Shown piece by piece: positions 44,449 through 53,008 of a stretch of 64,000 bases of DNA (position 1 is its first letter; every line of letters starts with the position of its first letter). The notes under the pieces are model-generated. The model was not told where the DNA came from and did not search any database. It was given only the letters and a program-made list of their open reading frames with translations. Position numbers and translations under genes: made by a program. Source of the stretch: Rhizobium glycinendophyticum (lineage in GTDB: Bacteria; Pseudomonadota; Alphaproteobacteria; Rhizobiales; Rhizobiaceae); NCBI RefSeq assembly GCF_006443685.1, contig NZ_VFYP01000001.1, positions 372,001 to 436,000 on the forward strand, given 5' to 3'.

Positions 44449-45507
44449 ATGGCGGAAGCCCAGGAATTCGAGAAGGTGCTGACCCAGAGTGAGACGAGCG
44501 TGGCGTCCTTCGAGGACCGCTCCACTCTGCGCAAGATCCAGCACTTCCTACACTCAACGCCGGCGGCTGTGCCTTTGATCGTTCTGGTGATGTCGATCAT
44601 CATCTTCGGTCTGACGATCGGCGGCAAATTCTTCTCCAGCTACACGCTGACCCTCATCCTCCAGCAGATCGCCGTCGTCGGCATCCTGGGGGCGGCCCAG
44701 ACGCTGGTCATCCTGACCGCCGGCATTGATCTGTCGATTGGCGTGGTCATGGTCATCTCCGCCGTGGTGATGGGCAATTGCGCCATCCACTACGGTATCC
44801 CCTCCGGAATTTCGGTCATCATCGGCCTGGCCGTCGGCGGATTGTGCGGCCTGCTGAACGGCGTGCTCGTTGCCAAGGTCAAGCTGCCGCCCTTCATCGT
44901 CACGCTGGGCACATGGTACATCGTGATGGCCACCAACTTCATCTATTCGGCCAACGAGACGCTGCGCGACGCGGATGTCGAGGCAATCGCGCCGTTTCTT
45001 CAGGTCTTCGGCGAGAGCTTCAAGGTCGGCAAGGCGGTGTTCACGCTCGGCGTCGTCTTCATGCTGATCCTGGTCATCGGCCTTTGGTACGCTCTCAACC
45101 ACACCGCCTGGGGCAGGCACCTCTATGCGGTCGGCGACGATCCCGAGGCAGCCGAACTCGCCGGTATTCGCACCGACCGCGTGCTGCTCGGCACCTACGC
45201 GCTCGCCGGTGTCATCGCAGGGCTTGCCGCATGGGTCTCCATCGGCCGTAACGGTTCGATTTCGCCTTCTGCCGCAGTGACCGACTATAATCTCCAGGCC
45301 ATCACGGCGGCCGTGGTCGGCGGCATTTCGCTCTTCGGCGGACGCGGCTCGATCTTGGGCACCCTCTTCGGGGCCTTGATCGTCGGCGTGGTCTCCATGG
45401 GCCTCAACATGCTCGGCGCCGATCCGCAATGGAAGGTGCTGCTCACGGGCGTGCTGATCATCGCCGCCGTCGCAATTGACCAGTGGATCAGAAAGGTAGC
45501 AGGCTGA
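44449..45507 (+). CDS. frcC: Fructose ABC transporter permease
   Basis: A 352-residue inner-membrane permease of the RbsC/CUT2 family with about eight to ten helices: VPLIVLVMSIIIFGLTIGG, QIAVVGILGAAQTLVILTAG, DLSIGVVMVISAVVMGN and a late GSILGTLFGALIVGVVSMGL. The EAA-like coupling region reads AAELAGIRTDRVLLGTYALAG. N-terminal 35 residues are cytoplasmic and charged. TGA overlaps the frcA ATG by one base (TGATG), indicating coupled translation. It should form a homodimer with FrcA and FrcB. Confidence 0.93.
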   Translation: MAEAQEFEKVLTQSETSVASFEDRSTLRKIQHFLHSTPAAVPLIVLVMSIIIFGLTIGGKFFSSYTLTLILQQIAVVGILGAAQTLVILTAGIDLSIGVVMVISAVVMGNCAIHYGIPSGISVIIGLAVGGLCGLLNGVLVAKVKLPPFIVTLGTWYIVMATNFIYSANETLRDADVEAIAPFLQVFGESFKVGKAVFTLGVVFMLILVIGLWYALNHTAWGRHLYAVGDDPEAAELAGIRTDRVLLGTYALAGVIAGLAAWVSIGRNGSISPSAAVTDYNLQAITAAVVGGISLFGGRGSILGTLFGALIVGVVSMGLNMLGADPQWKVLLTGVLIIAAVAIDQWIRKVAG

Positions 45508-46289
45508 TGACCCAGGAACCCATTCTCACCGCCCGCGGTCTGGTCAAGCGTTACGGCCGCGTCACCGCCCTCGACAATGCCGATTTCGACCTCTATCCGG
45601 GCGAAATCCTCGCCGTCATCGGCGACAACGGCGCCGGCAAGTCCTCGCTGATCAAGGCGATCTCGGGCGCGGTCACGCCGGATGAAGGCGAGATCAAGCT
45701 CGAAGGCAAGACGATCAATTTCCGCTCGCCTATCGAGGCGCGCCGGGCCGGCATCGAGACCGTGTACCAGAACCTCGCTCTGTCGCCGGCCCTCTCGATC
45801 GCCGACAATATGTTCCTCGGCCGCGAAATCCGCAAACCCGGTATCATGGGTTCGGTCTTCCGTACGCTCGACCGGCCGGCCATGGAGAAGTTCGCCCGCG
45901 ACAAGCTCTCCGAGCTCGGCCTGATGACCATCCAGAACATCAATCAGGCGGTGGAGACGCTGTCCGGTGGCCAGCGTCAGGGTGTGGCGGTCGCCCGTGC
46001 GGCAGCCTTCGGCTCCAAGGTGATCATTCTCGACGAGCCGACGGCGGCGCTCGGGGTGAAGGAGAGCCGCAAGGTTCTCGAACTGATCCTCGACGTCCGC
46101 TCGCGCGGCATGCCGATCGTGCTGATCAGCCACAACATGCCGCATGTCTTCGAAGTGGCCGATCGCATCCACGTCCATCGCCTCGGCAAGCGGCTCTGCG
46201 TCATCAATCCGAAGGACTACACCATGTCGGATGCCGTCGCTTTCATGACGGGCGCCCGGCCGGCACCGGATGCCGGTCTCGCGGCATGA
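45507..46289 (+). CDS. frcA: Fructose ABC transporter ATP-binding protein
   Basis: A 260-residue single-cassette ATPase. Walker A is GDNGAGKSSLIK, the signature motif is LSGGQRQGVAVARAA, Walker B is KVIILDEPTAALGVKES, and the switch His is in VLISHNMPHV. Most sugar CUT2 ATPases (RbsA, XylG) are about 500 residues with two cassettes; this one has a single cassette, as in FrcA of Sinorhizobium. ATG 45507 is inside the frcC stop; ATG of frcK overlaps its TGA by four bases (ATGA). Confidence 0.94.
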   Translation: MTQEPILTARGLVKRYGRVTALDNADFDLYPGEILAVIGDNGAGKSSLIKAISGAVTPDEGEIKLEGKTINFRSPIEARRAGIETVYQNLALSPALSIADNMFLGREIRKPGIMGSVFRTLDRPAMEKFARDKLSELGLMTIQNINQAVETLSGGQRQGVAVARAAAFGSKVIILDEPTAALGVKESRKVLELILDVRSRGMPIVLISHNMPHVFEVADRIHVHRLGKRLCVINPKDYTMSDAVAFMTGARPAPDAGLAA

Positions 46290-46909
46290 GCATGACGGTC
46301 GAGCAGCTGGCAGATGAGATCATCAAGCGGGCTGAAGGCAGCGCCCGCTTCCTCGTTGGCATTGCCGGGCCTCCGGGCGGCGGCAAGTCGACGTTGGCCG
46401 AAGCGCTCTTCGCGCACCTGAAAGCGATAGGTGAGGCGCCCGCCGTGTTGCCGATGGACGGGTTTCATCTCGACAACCGGCTGCTCATCGAGCGGGGGCT
46501 CCTGTCGCGCAAGGGCGCACCTGAAACCTTTGATGTGCGCGGGCTGCGTGACATCCTGATGGCGGTGCGCTCCGGCGGCGAAGTGCTGGTGCCGGTCTTC
46601 GACCGCGACCGCGAACTCGCCATCTGTGCCGCCCGCTGCATCGCAGCCGAAGACCGCATCATTCTCGTCGAGGGCAATTACGTCCTGCTCGACCGCGAGC
46701 CCTGGCGGCCGATTGCCTCGTCCTTCGACCTGACGGTGATGGTGGCGCCGGAGGAGGACGAACTGGAGCGCCGGCTCGTGGCGCGATGGGTCCATTACGG
46801 ACTGTCCCAGGACGAGATCCGCGCAAAGGTCGAGGACAATGATTTACCCAACGGACGTCTCGTTCTGAGCGCCAGCCATCCGGCAGACATTACGCTGCGA
46901 TTTGGCTAA
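46286..46909 (+). CDS. frcK: P-loop sugar/nucleoside kinase-like protein FrcK
   Basis: A 207-residue P-loop kinase resembling uridine and pantothenate kinases. Walker A is GPPGGGKST (residues 28-36); VLPMDGFHLDNRLL carries a likely substrate-binding Asp; VEGNYVLLDREPW and a C-terminal LVARWVHYGLSQDEIRAKVE complete the pattern. In Sinorhizobium this gene ends the frcBCAK operon. It was proposed as a kinase tied to fructose uptake; the actual substrate is not settled from sequence, and a PfkB fructokinase is also present at 55357. Overlaps frcA by four bases. Confidence 0.88.
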   Translation: MSMTVEQLADEIIKRAEGSARFLVGIAGPPGGGKSTLAEALFAHLKAIGEAPAVLPMDGFHLDNRLLIERGLLSRKGAPETFDVRGLRDILMAVRSGGEVLVPVFDRDRELAICAARCIAAEDRIILVEGNYVLLDREPWRPIASSFDLTVMVAPEEDELERRLVARWVHYGLSQDEIRAKVEDNDLPNGRLVLSASHPADITLRFG

Positions 46910-46949
46910 GTTGCTGGTCCCATTCGGGACTTCGTTTCACCGTTAATTC

Positions 46950-46964
46950 TTAAGTTCTAATTAA
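46950..46964 (+). promoter_or_regulatory. CtrA-box-like TTAA-N7-TTAA upstream of signalling operon
   Basis: TTAA (46950-46953), seven bases, TTAA (46961-46964), the consensus spacing of the alphaproteobacterial cell-cycle regulator CtrA. It lies about 150 bases before the receiver gene. TTAA pairs are rare in GC-rich DNA but one chance hit in an AT-richer spacer is possible. Confidence 0.4.
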
Positions 46965-47117
46965 ATGCGCAATCGGTAAAATTGTACCGGTTTGCTTCAG
47001 CCAATCTCAGCCTCCCCCTGATACAACTCCTCCATGAAAGATTAACGCGTGCAACGTCTTCCCGACCGACAGGGAGACGGGCAGTCCCAAGGACCGGCGC
47101 CGGAGAGGAGTGGTGGC

Positions 47118-47516
47118 ATGACCATACTGATCGTTGAAGACAACCCGACCAATGCGATGATTATCAAGCATCTCGCAAAGAAGGTGACGCACGAGGATAT
47201 GGTCGTCGCCCCCGATGGGACAGCAGCGCTCGCCCTCTGTCACGCGGAAGCCTTCTCTATGCTGATCGTCGACCATCTACTGCCGGGCATGTCGGGTCTG
47301 CAGTTCATCAAGGCGGTGCGCCTGATGGATCGCTACCGCGAAGTGCCGGCGGTCATGGTGACGGCTGAGACCGATCCTCGCCTGCGCGAGGAGGCTCGTG
47401 CCGCGGGTGTGACCGACTTCCTGCACAAGCCGGTCGAAGCCATGGCCTTCCGTAAGCTGATCGCCGATCACCTCGGCGCCGCTGCGATCGTCCCAGACCT
47501 GCCGAAGTCGGCCTGA
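47118..47516 (+). CDS. Single-domain response regulator
   Basis: A 132-residue stand-alone receiver (CheY/DivK size). Acidic pocket in LIVEDNPTN, phospho-acceptor D52 in LIVDHLLPG, T82 in MVTAETD and K104 in FLHKPVEA are all present, so it should be phosphorylated. No output domain, so it acts by protein contact. ATG 47118 has GGAG upstream. It leads a run with a secreted molybdopterin-fold-like protein, a hybrid kinase and a REC-HD-GYP protein, its likely phosphorelay partners. Confidence 0.93.
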   Translation: MTILIVEDNPTNAMIIKHLAKKVTHEDMVVAPDGTAALALCHAEAFSMLIVDHLLPGMSGLQFIKAVRLMDRYREVPAVMVTAETDPRLREEARAAGVTDFLHKPVEAMAFRKLIADHLGAAAIVPDLPKSA

Positions 47517-47543
47517 ACCCTCAACTCGACCTGGAGAAATCCC

Positions 47544-48038
47544 ATGAAAGGTATGCTGCTTGCGCTCCTGATGGGCGCCGTCTCATCGACATCCGCACTC
47601 GCGCTCGATGCACCCAAGGGACCCGTAGTCCTGACGGTGAAAGGCGCCATCACCAATACCAATGCGGGAGATACCGCCGAGTTCGACCTTGCCATGCTCG
47701 AAGCGCTGGCCGGCCGCAAGGCGACGATGGAGACGCCCTGGACGGATGGCAAGGTGACGTTTGAAGGACCGCTCCTCAGCGCACTGCTCGAGGCCGTCGG
47801 TTCGACGGGCACGCTCCTGTCCGTCAAGGCGCTGAACGATTACGCAGCCGAGGTCCCGGCCGAAGACGCCAAGATCGCGACAATGCTGGCGACCCGCATG
47901 GACGGCAGGCCGATGTCCGTGCGTGACAAGGGGCCGCTGATGGTCGTCTATCCCTTTGACCAGGATCCAGGTCTCTACAACGAGAAATACTTCTCGCGCT
48001 CCGTTTGGCAGATCAAGGAAATCGAGGTCAGCAAGTGA
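47544..48038 (+). CDS. Exported molybdopterin-oxidoreductase-fold-like protein without cofactor Cys
   Basis: A 164-residue protein with a signal peptide (about residues 1-20, MLLALLMGAVSSTSALA). The mature part has VVLTVKGAITNTNAGDTAEF, WTDGKVTFEGPLLSALLEAVG and SVRDKGPLMVVYPFDQDPGL, resembling the oxidoreductase molybdopterin-binding (SUOX) fold. It contains no cysteine at all, so it cannot ligate molybdenum as sulfite oxidase does. Its stop overlaps the start of the hybrid kinase by four bases, which makes a periplasmic sensing partner for that kinase the best guess. Function unproven. Confidence 0.8.
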   Translation: MKGMLLALLMGAVSSTSALALDAPKGPVVLTVKGAITNTNAGDTAEFDLAMLEALAGRKATMETPWTDGKVTFEGPLLSALLEAVGSTGTLLSVKALNDYAAEVPAEDAKIATMLATRMDGRPMSVRDKGPLMVVYPFDQDPGLYNEKYFSRSVWQIKEIEVSK

Positions 48039-50302
48039 ACAACCGCGAAGCGACACTCCGAAAGGCAGCGGGAGGAGGCAGCGTTGCCTTCATCCTGCAG
48101 CTGATTTCGGCTGTCCTTCTCCTGGTGCTTCTCATCCTCTTCGTGGACATCGCCCGCCAATACCGGATCATGGAAGACGGTGTGCGTGAAAATTCCATGT
48201 GGTCTGTCTATCAGCTGGACCGGGAGGCTCGGCAGCTTGATTACAGCCTGTCGATCCTGCGTCGCGGCGAGCCATCCCCCCAGGGCTTCCAGGAACTCGG
48301 CCTGCGCTACGATATTCTCTATTCGCGCATCGCCATTCTTGATCAGGCAAAATTCGGCAGTTACTTTGCACAGGACTTGAAGGTCCGTGGCTATATCGGC
48401 GAGATTGAGACGACAATAACGAATATCCAGCCGATTTTCGACGGGATCATGGCTGGCGCCTATCCGTCTGCGGAACAACTGGACAAGTTGGAGGTCATCG
48501 TCTCCAGCCTTGGCCGCATAACCGAGCAGTTCCTGCTCTTTACCAATTCTCGTGTCAGCTCCGAACGTGCGGAAAGCCGACAGATCATCCTGGGCCTCGA
48601 ACGCACTTCGGGCATCATGCTCGTCCTGCTGATGGTTTCCGTGGTCTTCCTGGTCGTGACCCTGAACCGGCAGCTGAAATCGGTACGCGAAACCAGTCGC
48701 GAACTTCAGGCCATGGCATCCGAACTGACGGAAGCCTATGAAGCTGCCGATGCCGGCAACCGGGCAAAATCGCAGTTCATGGCGACCATGGGCCATGAAA
48801 TCCGTACCCCGCTCAATGCCATCCTCGGCATGTCGGAACTGCTCGAACTCTCTGAACTGCCGGATGATGCGCTGTCGAGCGTGAAGACGATCCGCTCCTC
48901 TGGCGAGGCGCTGCTTGAGATCATCAACGAAATTCTCGACTTCTCAAAGATCGAACACGGCAAGCTGGAACTTGAGGAGCGCGCTTTCGATATCTGCGGT
49001 CTTGCCGAGAGCACGGTCAGCATTATCCGCGGTCGCGCCGACGATCAGGACAATACGATCATCCTCGATCTGCCGGAATCCCTGCAGGCACTGTTCGTCA
49101 AGACCGACCCGACGCGCCTGCGTCAGGTTCTGCTCAATCTTCTGTCGAATGCGGTGAAGTTCACCAGCCAGGGGACGGTTACCCTGCGCCTGCGCGAGTT
49201 CTACCGCGAAGGCAAGCTGATGATCCGCTTCGAGGTAGAAGACACCGGCATCGGCATCGACGAGGCTGGCCTCGACAAGCTGTTCAAGCCCTTCTCGCAG
49301 GTCGATGCCTCGATCAGCCGTCGTTACGGCGGAACGGGTCTTGGCCTTACCATCTGCAAGCAGATCGTCGAAAAGCTCGGCGGCGAACTCGGCATGAGCA
49401 GCACGGTCGGCGTCGGCTCGATCTTCTGGTTCGAACTGTCCGTGGTGCCCGTCGGCCGAGAAGAAGCGGAAAAGGTTGCTGCCAAGACTGCGGCCGAAGA
49501 GACGCTGCCGCGCTACCGGATCCTTCTCGTCGAGGATAACAAGGTCAACCAGATCGTCGCGACGCGTTTCCTCGCCCGGTTGGGGCAGCATGTCGAGATC
49601 GCCAATGATGGCGCCGAGGCTGTCGCGATCACCCGCGGACAGGTCTTCGACCTGATCCTGATGGATATGCAGATGCCGGTCATGGACGGGATCGAGGCCA
49701 CGCGCCGGATTATCGCCGAAGGTGGCCCCTGCGCCTCGACGCCAATCATCGCCATGACCGCGAACGCTTCCGACGATGACCGCCGGCGCTGCATGGATGC
49801 CGGTATGCAGGGCTTTGAATCAAAGCCCGTCACTCTGGAAAGATTGAAACAGATGATCGCCTATGCCACCACGCCTGATCGGGGCGCGTCGCAAGCACAG
49901 CATTCCGCCCCCAAACCGGCGCTCGAGCGCTTTGAGCTGCCGGAGCCGGACATGAGCGCCATGCCGCTGCAGACGCTGCCCGGCCTCGGCATCGAGGGAC
50001 TGGACGAGGCGCGTCACGCCGAACTGGTGGATGCGCTCGGTGAAGACGTTTTCCAGGAACTGGTCGAATCCTTCTTCAACGATGCGGAAGAACTGCTGGC
50101 AGAACTGGATGAGGCGCTGCGCAAGCAGGACCCGGAAAAGCGCGATCGGGTGCTCCACACGATCAAGGGCGCAGCCTCGAATGTCGGACTGAACGATCTG
50201 GCGGTGAAGGCCAATGCCCTGCGGCATCAGGCGCCGGAACCGACCGATACCGACATGCTGGGCGAAGAAATTCAGGCCCTCAAATTCAAACTCGTTGCAT
50301 AG
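48035..50302 (+). CDS. Hybrid sensor histidine kinase with receiver and HPt domains
   Basis: A 755-residue membrane phosphorelay protein. TM1 about 16-39, an all-helical periplasmic domain about 40-190, TM2 about 190-212, then HisKA with phospho-acceptor H254 in GHEIRTPLNAILGM, HATPase_c (NLLSNAVKFT, DTGIGID, GGTGLGLTICK), a receiver with D544 in LILMDMQMPVMDG, and an HPt domain with H708 in HTIKGAASNVG. All relay residues are present (His-Asp-His). GTG 48035 has GAGG upstream and overlaps the preceding stop (GTGA). The HPt could pass phosphate to the single-domain receiver at 47118 and to the REC-HD-GYP protein. Confidence 0.94.
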   Translation: MNNREATLRKAAGGGSVAFILQLISAVLLLVLLILFVDIARQYRIMEDGVRENSMWSVYQLDREARQLDYSLSILRRGEPSPQGFQELGLRYDILYSRIAILDQAKFGSYFAQDLKVRGYIGEIETTITNIQPIFDGIMAGAYPSAEQLDKLEVIVSSLGRITEQFLLFTNSRVSSERAESRQIILGLERTSGIMLVLLMVSVVFLVVTLNRQLKSVRETSRELQAMASELTEAYEAADAGNRAKSQFMATMGHEIRTPLNAILGMSELLELSELPDDALSSVKTIRSSGEALLEIINEILDFSKIEHGKLELEERAFDICGLAESTVSIIRGRADDQDNTIILDLPESLQALFVKTDPTRLRQVLLNLLSNAVKFTSQGTVTLRLREFYREGKLMIRFEVEDTGIGIDEAGLDKLFKPFSQVDASISRRYGGTGLGLTICKQIVEKLGGELGMSSTVGVGSIFWFELSVVPVGREEAEKVAAKTAAEETLPRYRILLVEDNKVNQIVATRFLARLGQHVEIANDGAEAVAITRGQVFDLILMDMQMPVMDGIEATRRIIAEGGPCASTPIIAMTANASDDDRRRCMDAGMQGFESKPVTLERLKQMIAYATTPDRGASQAQHSAPKPALERFELPEPDMSAMPLQTLPGLGIEGLDEARHAELVDALGEDVFQELVESFFNDAEELLAELDEALRKQDPEKRDRVLHTIKGAASNVGLNDLAVKANALRHQAPEPTDTDMLGEEIQALKFKLVA

Positions 50303-50318
50303 AAGCACGGAGGCGTTC

Positions 50319-51419
50319 ATGCGTATCTTGTTGGTTGACGACAACAGCACCAATCTGAAGCTTTTGACGAAGCTGGTCGGCAAGCTCGACAATTGTGAAG
50401 CTGTGCCCTTTGCCAGTCCCGATGCCGTGCTCTCGGCCCTGCCGGAACTCGATTTCGACATCGCGATCATCGATTACCAGATGCCGGTCTACAACGGTGT
50501 CGAGCTCTTCACCGAGATCGTCCGCTTCGACAAATATGCCGAAGTACCGGTGATTTTCGTGACCGCCGACAAGGACATGACCACGCGTATGGCGGCGCTC
50601 AATGCCGGTGCCATCGACTTTTTGACCAAGCCGGTCAATCCCGTCGAGTTTCAGGCCCGCGTACAGAACATCGTCAGCCTTGCCCGCGCCCGGCGCCAAC
50701 TGGCCGACCAGGCGGAATGGCTGCGCCGTGAGGTGGAGCGTGCGGTCGGCGAACTGCGCGAGCGCGAGCAGGAGATCATCCATCGCCTGACGCTGGCCGC
50801 CGGTTACAAGGATCCGGAAACAGCGCGTCACACGCTGCGCGTCGCCTCCTATTCCGAAGCGATCGCCATCGAGCTCGGCCTGTCGCCGCAGCTTTGCCAC
50901 GACATCCGGCTGGCTGCCCCGATGCACGACATCGGCAAGGTGGCGATGCCAGATACGGTGCTCCTGAAGCAGGGACGCCTGACCGAAGCCGAGTATCGAC
51001 AGATGCAGTCCCATGCCGAAATCGGCAGCGACATTCTCGGGCGCTCGCATTCCTCGCTGTTGCAGCTGGCCTCCGAGATTGCCGCCAGCCATCACGAGCG
51101 CTGGGACGGGCAGGGCTACCCCAACCGTCTGGCCGGCACCGCCATCCCGATCTCCGGCCGCATCGTCTGCATCGCCGACAACTTCGACGCACTGACGACG
51201 GAACGGCCCTACAAGCCGGCCTGGAGTTTCGCCCGCACGGTCGAACATATCCTCGGCCGCGCCGGCACCCAGTTCGATCCCGACTGTGTCGCCGCTTTCG
51301 AGCGGGCGCTGCCGCGCATCCAGGCGATCATGGAGCAGGATCGTCGCGAGCAGGCGGAGGAAGCGGAGCGTGCCATGGCGCAATCCGCCGACCGCTTTCC
51401 CGGTGAACGGGTCGCCTGA
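50319..51419 (+). CDS. REC-HD-GYP cyclic di-GMP phosphodiesterase response regulator
   Basis: A 366-residue protein. Receiver domain at 1-120 with D52 in AIIDYQMPVYNG and K104 in FLTKP; a coiled linker at 125-155; HD-GYP domain from about 155 with HD pair H203-D204 in APMHDIGKVAMPD and HHERWDGQGYPNRLAGTAI at 258 on, where GYP is intact. It should hydrolyse cyclic di-GMP under control of phosphorylation. ATG 50319 follows GGAGG 17 bases after the hybrid kinase, its likely phosphodonor. Ends with an Arg/Glu-rich tail. Confidence 0.95.
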   Translation: MRILLVDDNSTNLKLLTKLVGKLDNCEAVPFASPDAVLSALPELDFDIAIIDYQMPVYNGVELFTEIVRFDKYAEVPVIFVTADKDMTTRMAALNAGAIDFLTKPVNPVEFQARVQNIVSLARARRQLADQAEWLRREVERAVGELREREQEIIHRLTLAAGYKDPETARHTLRVASYSEAIAIELGLSPQLCHDIRLAAPMHDIGKVAMPDTVLLKQGRLTEAEYRQMQSHAEIGSDILGRSHSSLLQLASEIAASHHERWDGQGYPNRLAGTAIPISGRIVCIADNFDALTTERPYKPAWSFARTVEHILGRAGTQFDPDCVAAFERALPRIQAIMEQDRREQAEEAERAMAQSADRFPGERVA

Positions 51420-51487
51420 GAAGCTTTGATCCGGCCGGATGGACATGCTAAGGGCGGCGAGTTTTCGTCAAGCCGGAGGCATGGCCC

Positions 51488-52525
51488 ATGCAATCCCTCA
51501 CCATCCGTCGCCCCGATGACTGGCACCTGCATCTGCGCGACGGCGCCATGCTCGAAGGCGTGATCGGCGACACCAGCCGACATTTCGCCCGCGCCATCAT
51601 CATGCCGAACCTCGTGCCGCCGGTCGTCACCACGGCGGATGCCCGGGCCTATCGCGAGCGCATCGTCAGGGCGACTCCGGCCAGCGATCGTTTCGAGCCG
51701 CTGATGACGCTCTACCTCACCGAACACACCAGCCCCGACGATGTCGAGGAAGGCAAGCGCTCCGGCCTGATCACCGCGGTGAAGCTCTATCCGGCGGGTG
51801 CGACGACCAATTCCCATGGCGGCGTGCGCGACATGGACAAGGCCATGCCGGTTCTCGAGCGCATGGCGAAGATCGGCCTGCCGCTTTGCGTACATGGCGA
51901 GGTGACGACGCCGGAAGTCGACATCTTCGACCGTGAGAAGGTGTTCATCGACACGGTGCTCGATCCTCTGCGCAAGCGTTTGCCGGAGTTGAAGGTGGCG
52001 ATGGAGCACGTGACGACCTCCGACGGAATTGATTATATCCGCTCTGCCGAGAAGAACCTCGCCGGCTCGATCACGACGCATCACCTGATTATCAACCGCA
52101 ATGCCATCCTCGTCGGCGGCATCCGACCGCATTACTACTGCCTGCCGGTCGCCAAGCGAGAAAGCCACCGGCTGGCGCTGCGCCAGGCCGCAACCTCCGG
52201 CGATGTCAGGTTCTTTCTTGGTACGGACAGCGCACCCCATGTGGACCCGCTGAAAGAATGCAGCTGTGGCTGTGCAGGCATCTATACATCGATCAATACG
52301 ATGAGTTGTCTTGCCCATGTCTTCGAACAGGAGGATGCGCTGGACAAGCTCGAGGCTTTCGCCTCGCTGAATGGGCCCGCCTGGTACGGCCTTCCTGCCA
52401 ACGAAGAAACCATCACGCTGGTGAAGCGGGAAGAACCGCTGAACTTCCCGCTGAAGATTGAAACCGGAGCCGGTCCCGTGACCGTGTTCGACCCGATGTT
52501 CCCACTGCATTGGGATGTTGCCTGA
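51488..52525 (+). CDS. pyrC: Dihydroorotase (class II)
   Basis: A 345-residue zinc amidohydrolase converting carbamoyl-aspartate to dihydroorotate in pyrimidine synthesis. Metal-binding H13 and H15 are in [12 protein letters not shown]; the carbamylated Lys is in [18 protein letters not shown]; other ligands appear in [12 protein letters not shown] and HHLIINRN; the terminal catalytic Asp is in [10 protein letters not shown]. Length matches the E. coli type. Starts 68 bases after the HD-GYP gene with GGAGG upstream, likely its own promoter. pyrE lies 2 kb downstream. Confidence 0.97.
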   Translation: MQSLTIRRPDDWHLHLRDGAMLEGVIGDTSRHFARAIIMPNLVPPVVTTADARAYRERIVRATPASDRFEPLMTLYLTEHTSPDDVEEGKRSGLITAVKLYPAGATTNSHGGVRDMDKAMPVLERMAKIGLPLCVHGEVTTPEVDIFDREKVFIDTVLDPLRKRLPELKVAMEHVTTSDGIDYIRSAEKNLAGSITTHHLIINRNAILVGGIRPHYYCLPVAKRESHRLALRQAATSGDVRFFLGTDSAPHVDPLKECSCGCAGIYTSINTMSCLAHVFEQEDALDKLEAFASLNGPAWYGLPANEETITLVKREEPLNFPLKIETGAGPVTVFDPMFPLHWDVA

Positions 52526-53008
52526 CATACGGCCCCACCGGGCAGTCCCATCCAGGCCTCCTTTTTCAACTGGACCCCGCGAACCCAACCTCGGCCGGCC
52601 TCTCTCAAACGAGCGGCCGGCCGCTCGCGTTCGAGCACGATTGCGCCCGCCCTGCGGTGGCAAAGGGCCGGCGACACACATGGGGCGCCGAAAGACTGCG
52701 GCAACGAGCTTTGCGCTGACGGTCAAAGTGTCCGCAATTAAGACATTGTTTACATGAGCGGATCTGGCGTGCGAGAGCGGCCCGCCTCTCCATGGGAGTG
52801 GCTTTGCGGCCTCAAGGCAGTGGAAGATTCTGGCTGTCTGAAAGTATTAATTCCTAAAAATTTATTAAAACAAAGATTTTAACGGAGATCGTTAAAATTT
52901 ACCATGGTTTAAATTCCGTTAAATTCAAGATGACACAGAATATAACGATGAGTATGTATCTCACCACAGACGAATTGGTCGTCTTGAACATTTCGTGGGG
53001 AGTTAGTA
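52526..53008. other. Intergenic region, partly AT-rich, before the secreted repeat protein
   Basis: About 483 bases. The first half is GC-rich with an 18-base perfect palindrome at 52610-52627 (CGAGCGGCCGGCCGCTCG). From about 52835 it turns strikingly AT-rich for this genome. No gene was recognised. The AT-rich half carries a CGTTAAA-based dyad, listed next. Confidence 0.6.
52877..52897. promoter_or_regulatory. TTTTAACG dyad upstream of secreted repeat protein
   Basis: TTTTAACG (52877-52884), five bases, CGTTAAAA (52890-52897): eight-base perfect arms, with another CGTTAAA copy at about 52917-52923. A likely operator in the AT-rich promoter region of the gene at 53009. Confidence 0.5.

Noticed and set aside
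47544..48038. Sulfite-oxidase-type molybdoenzyme
   Set aside because: The protein is short, has no Cys to ligate molybdenum, and no partner haem or dimerisation domain.
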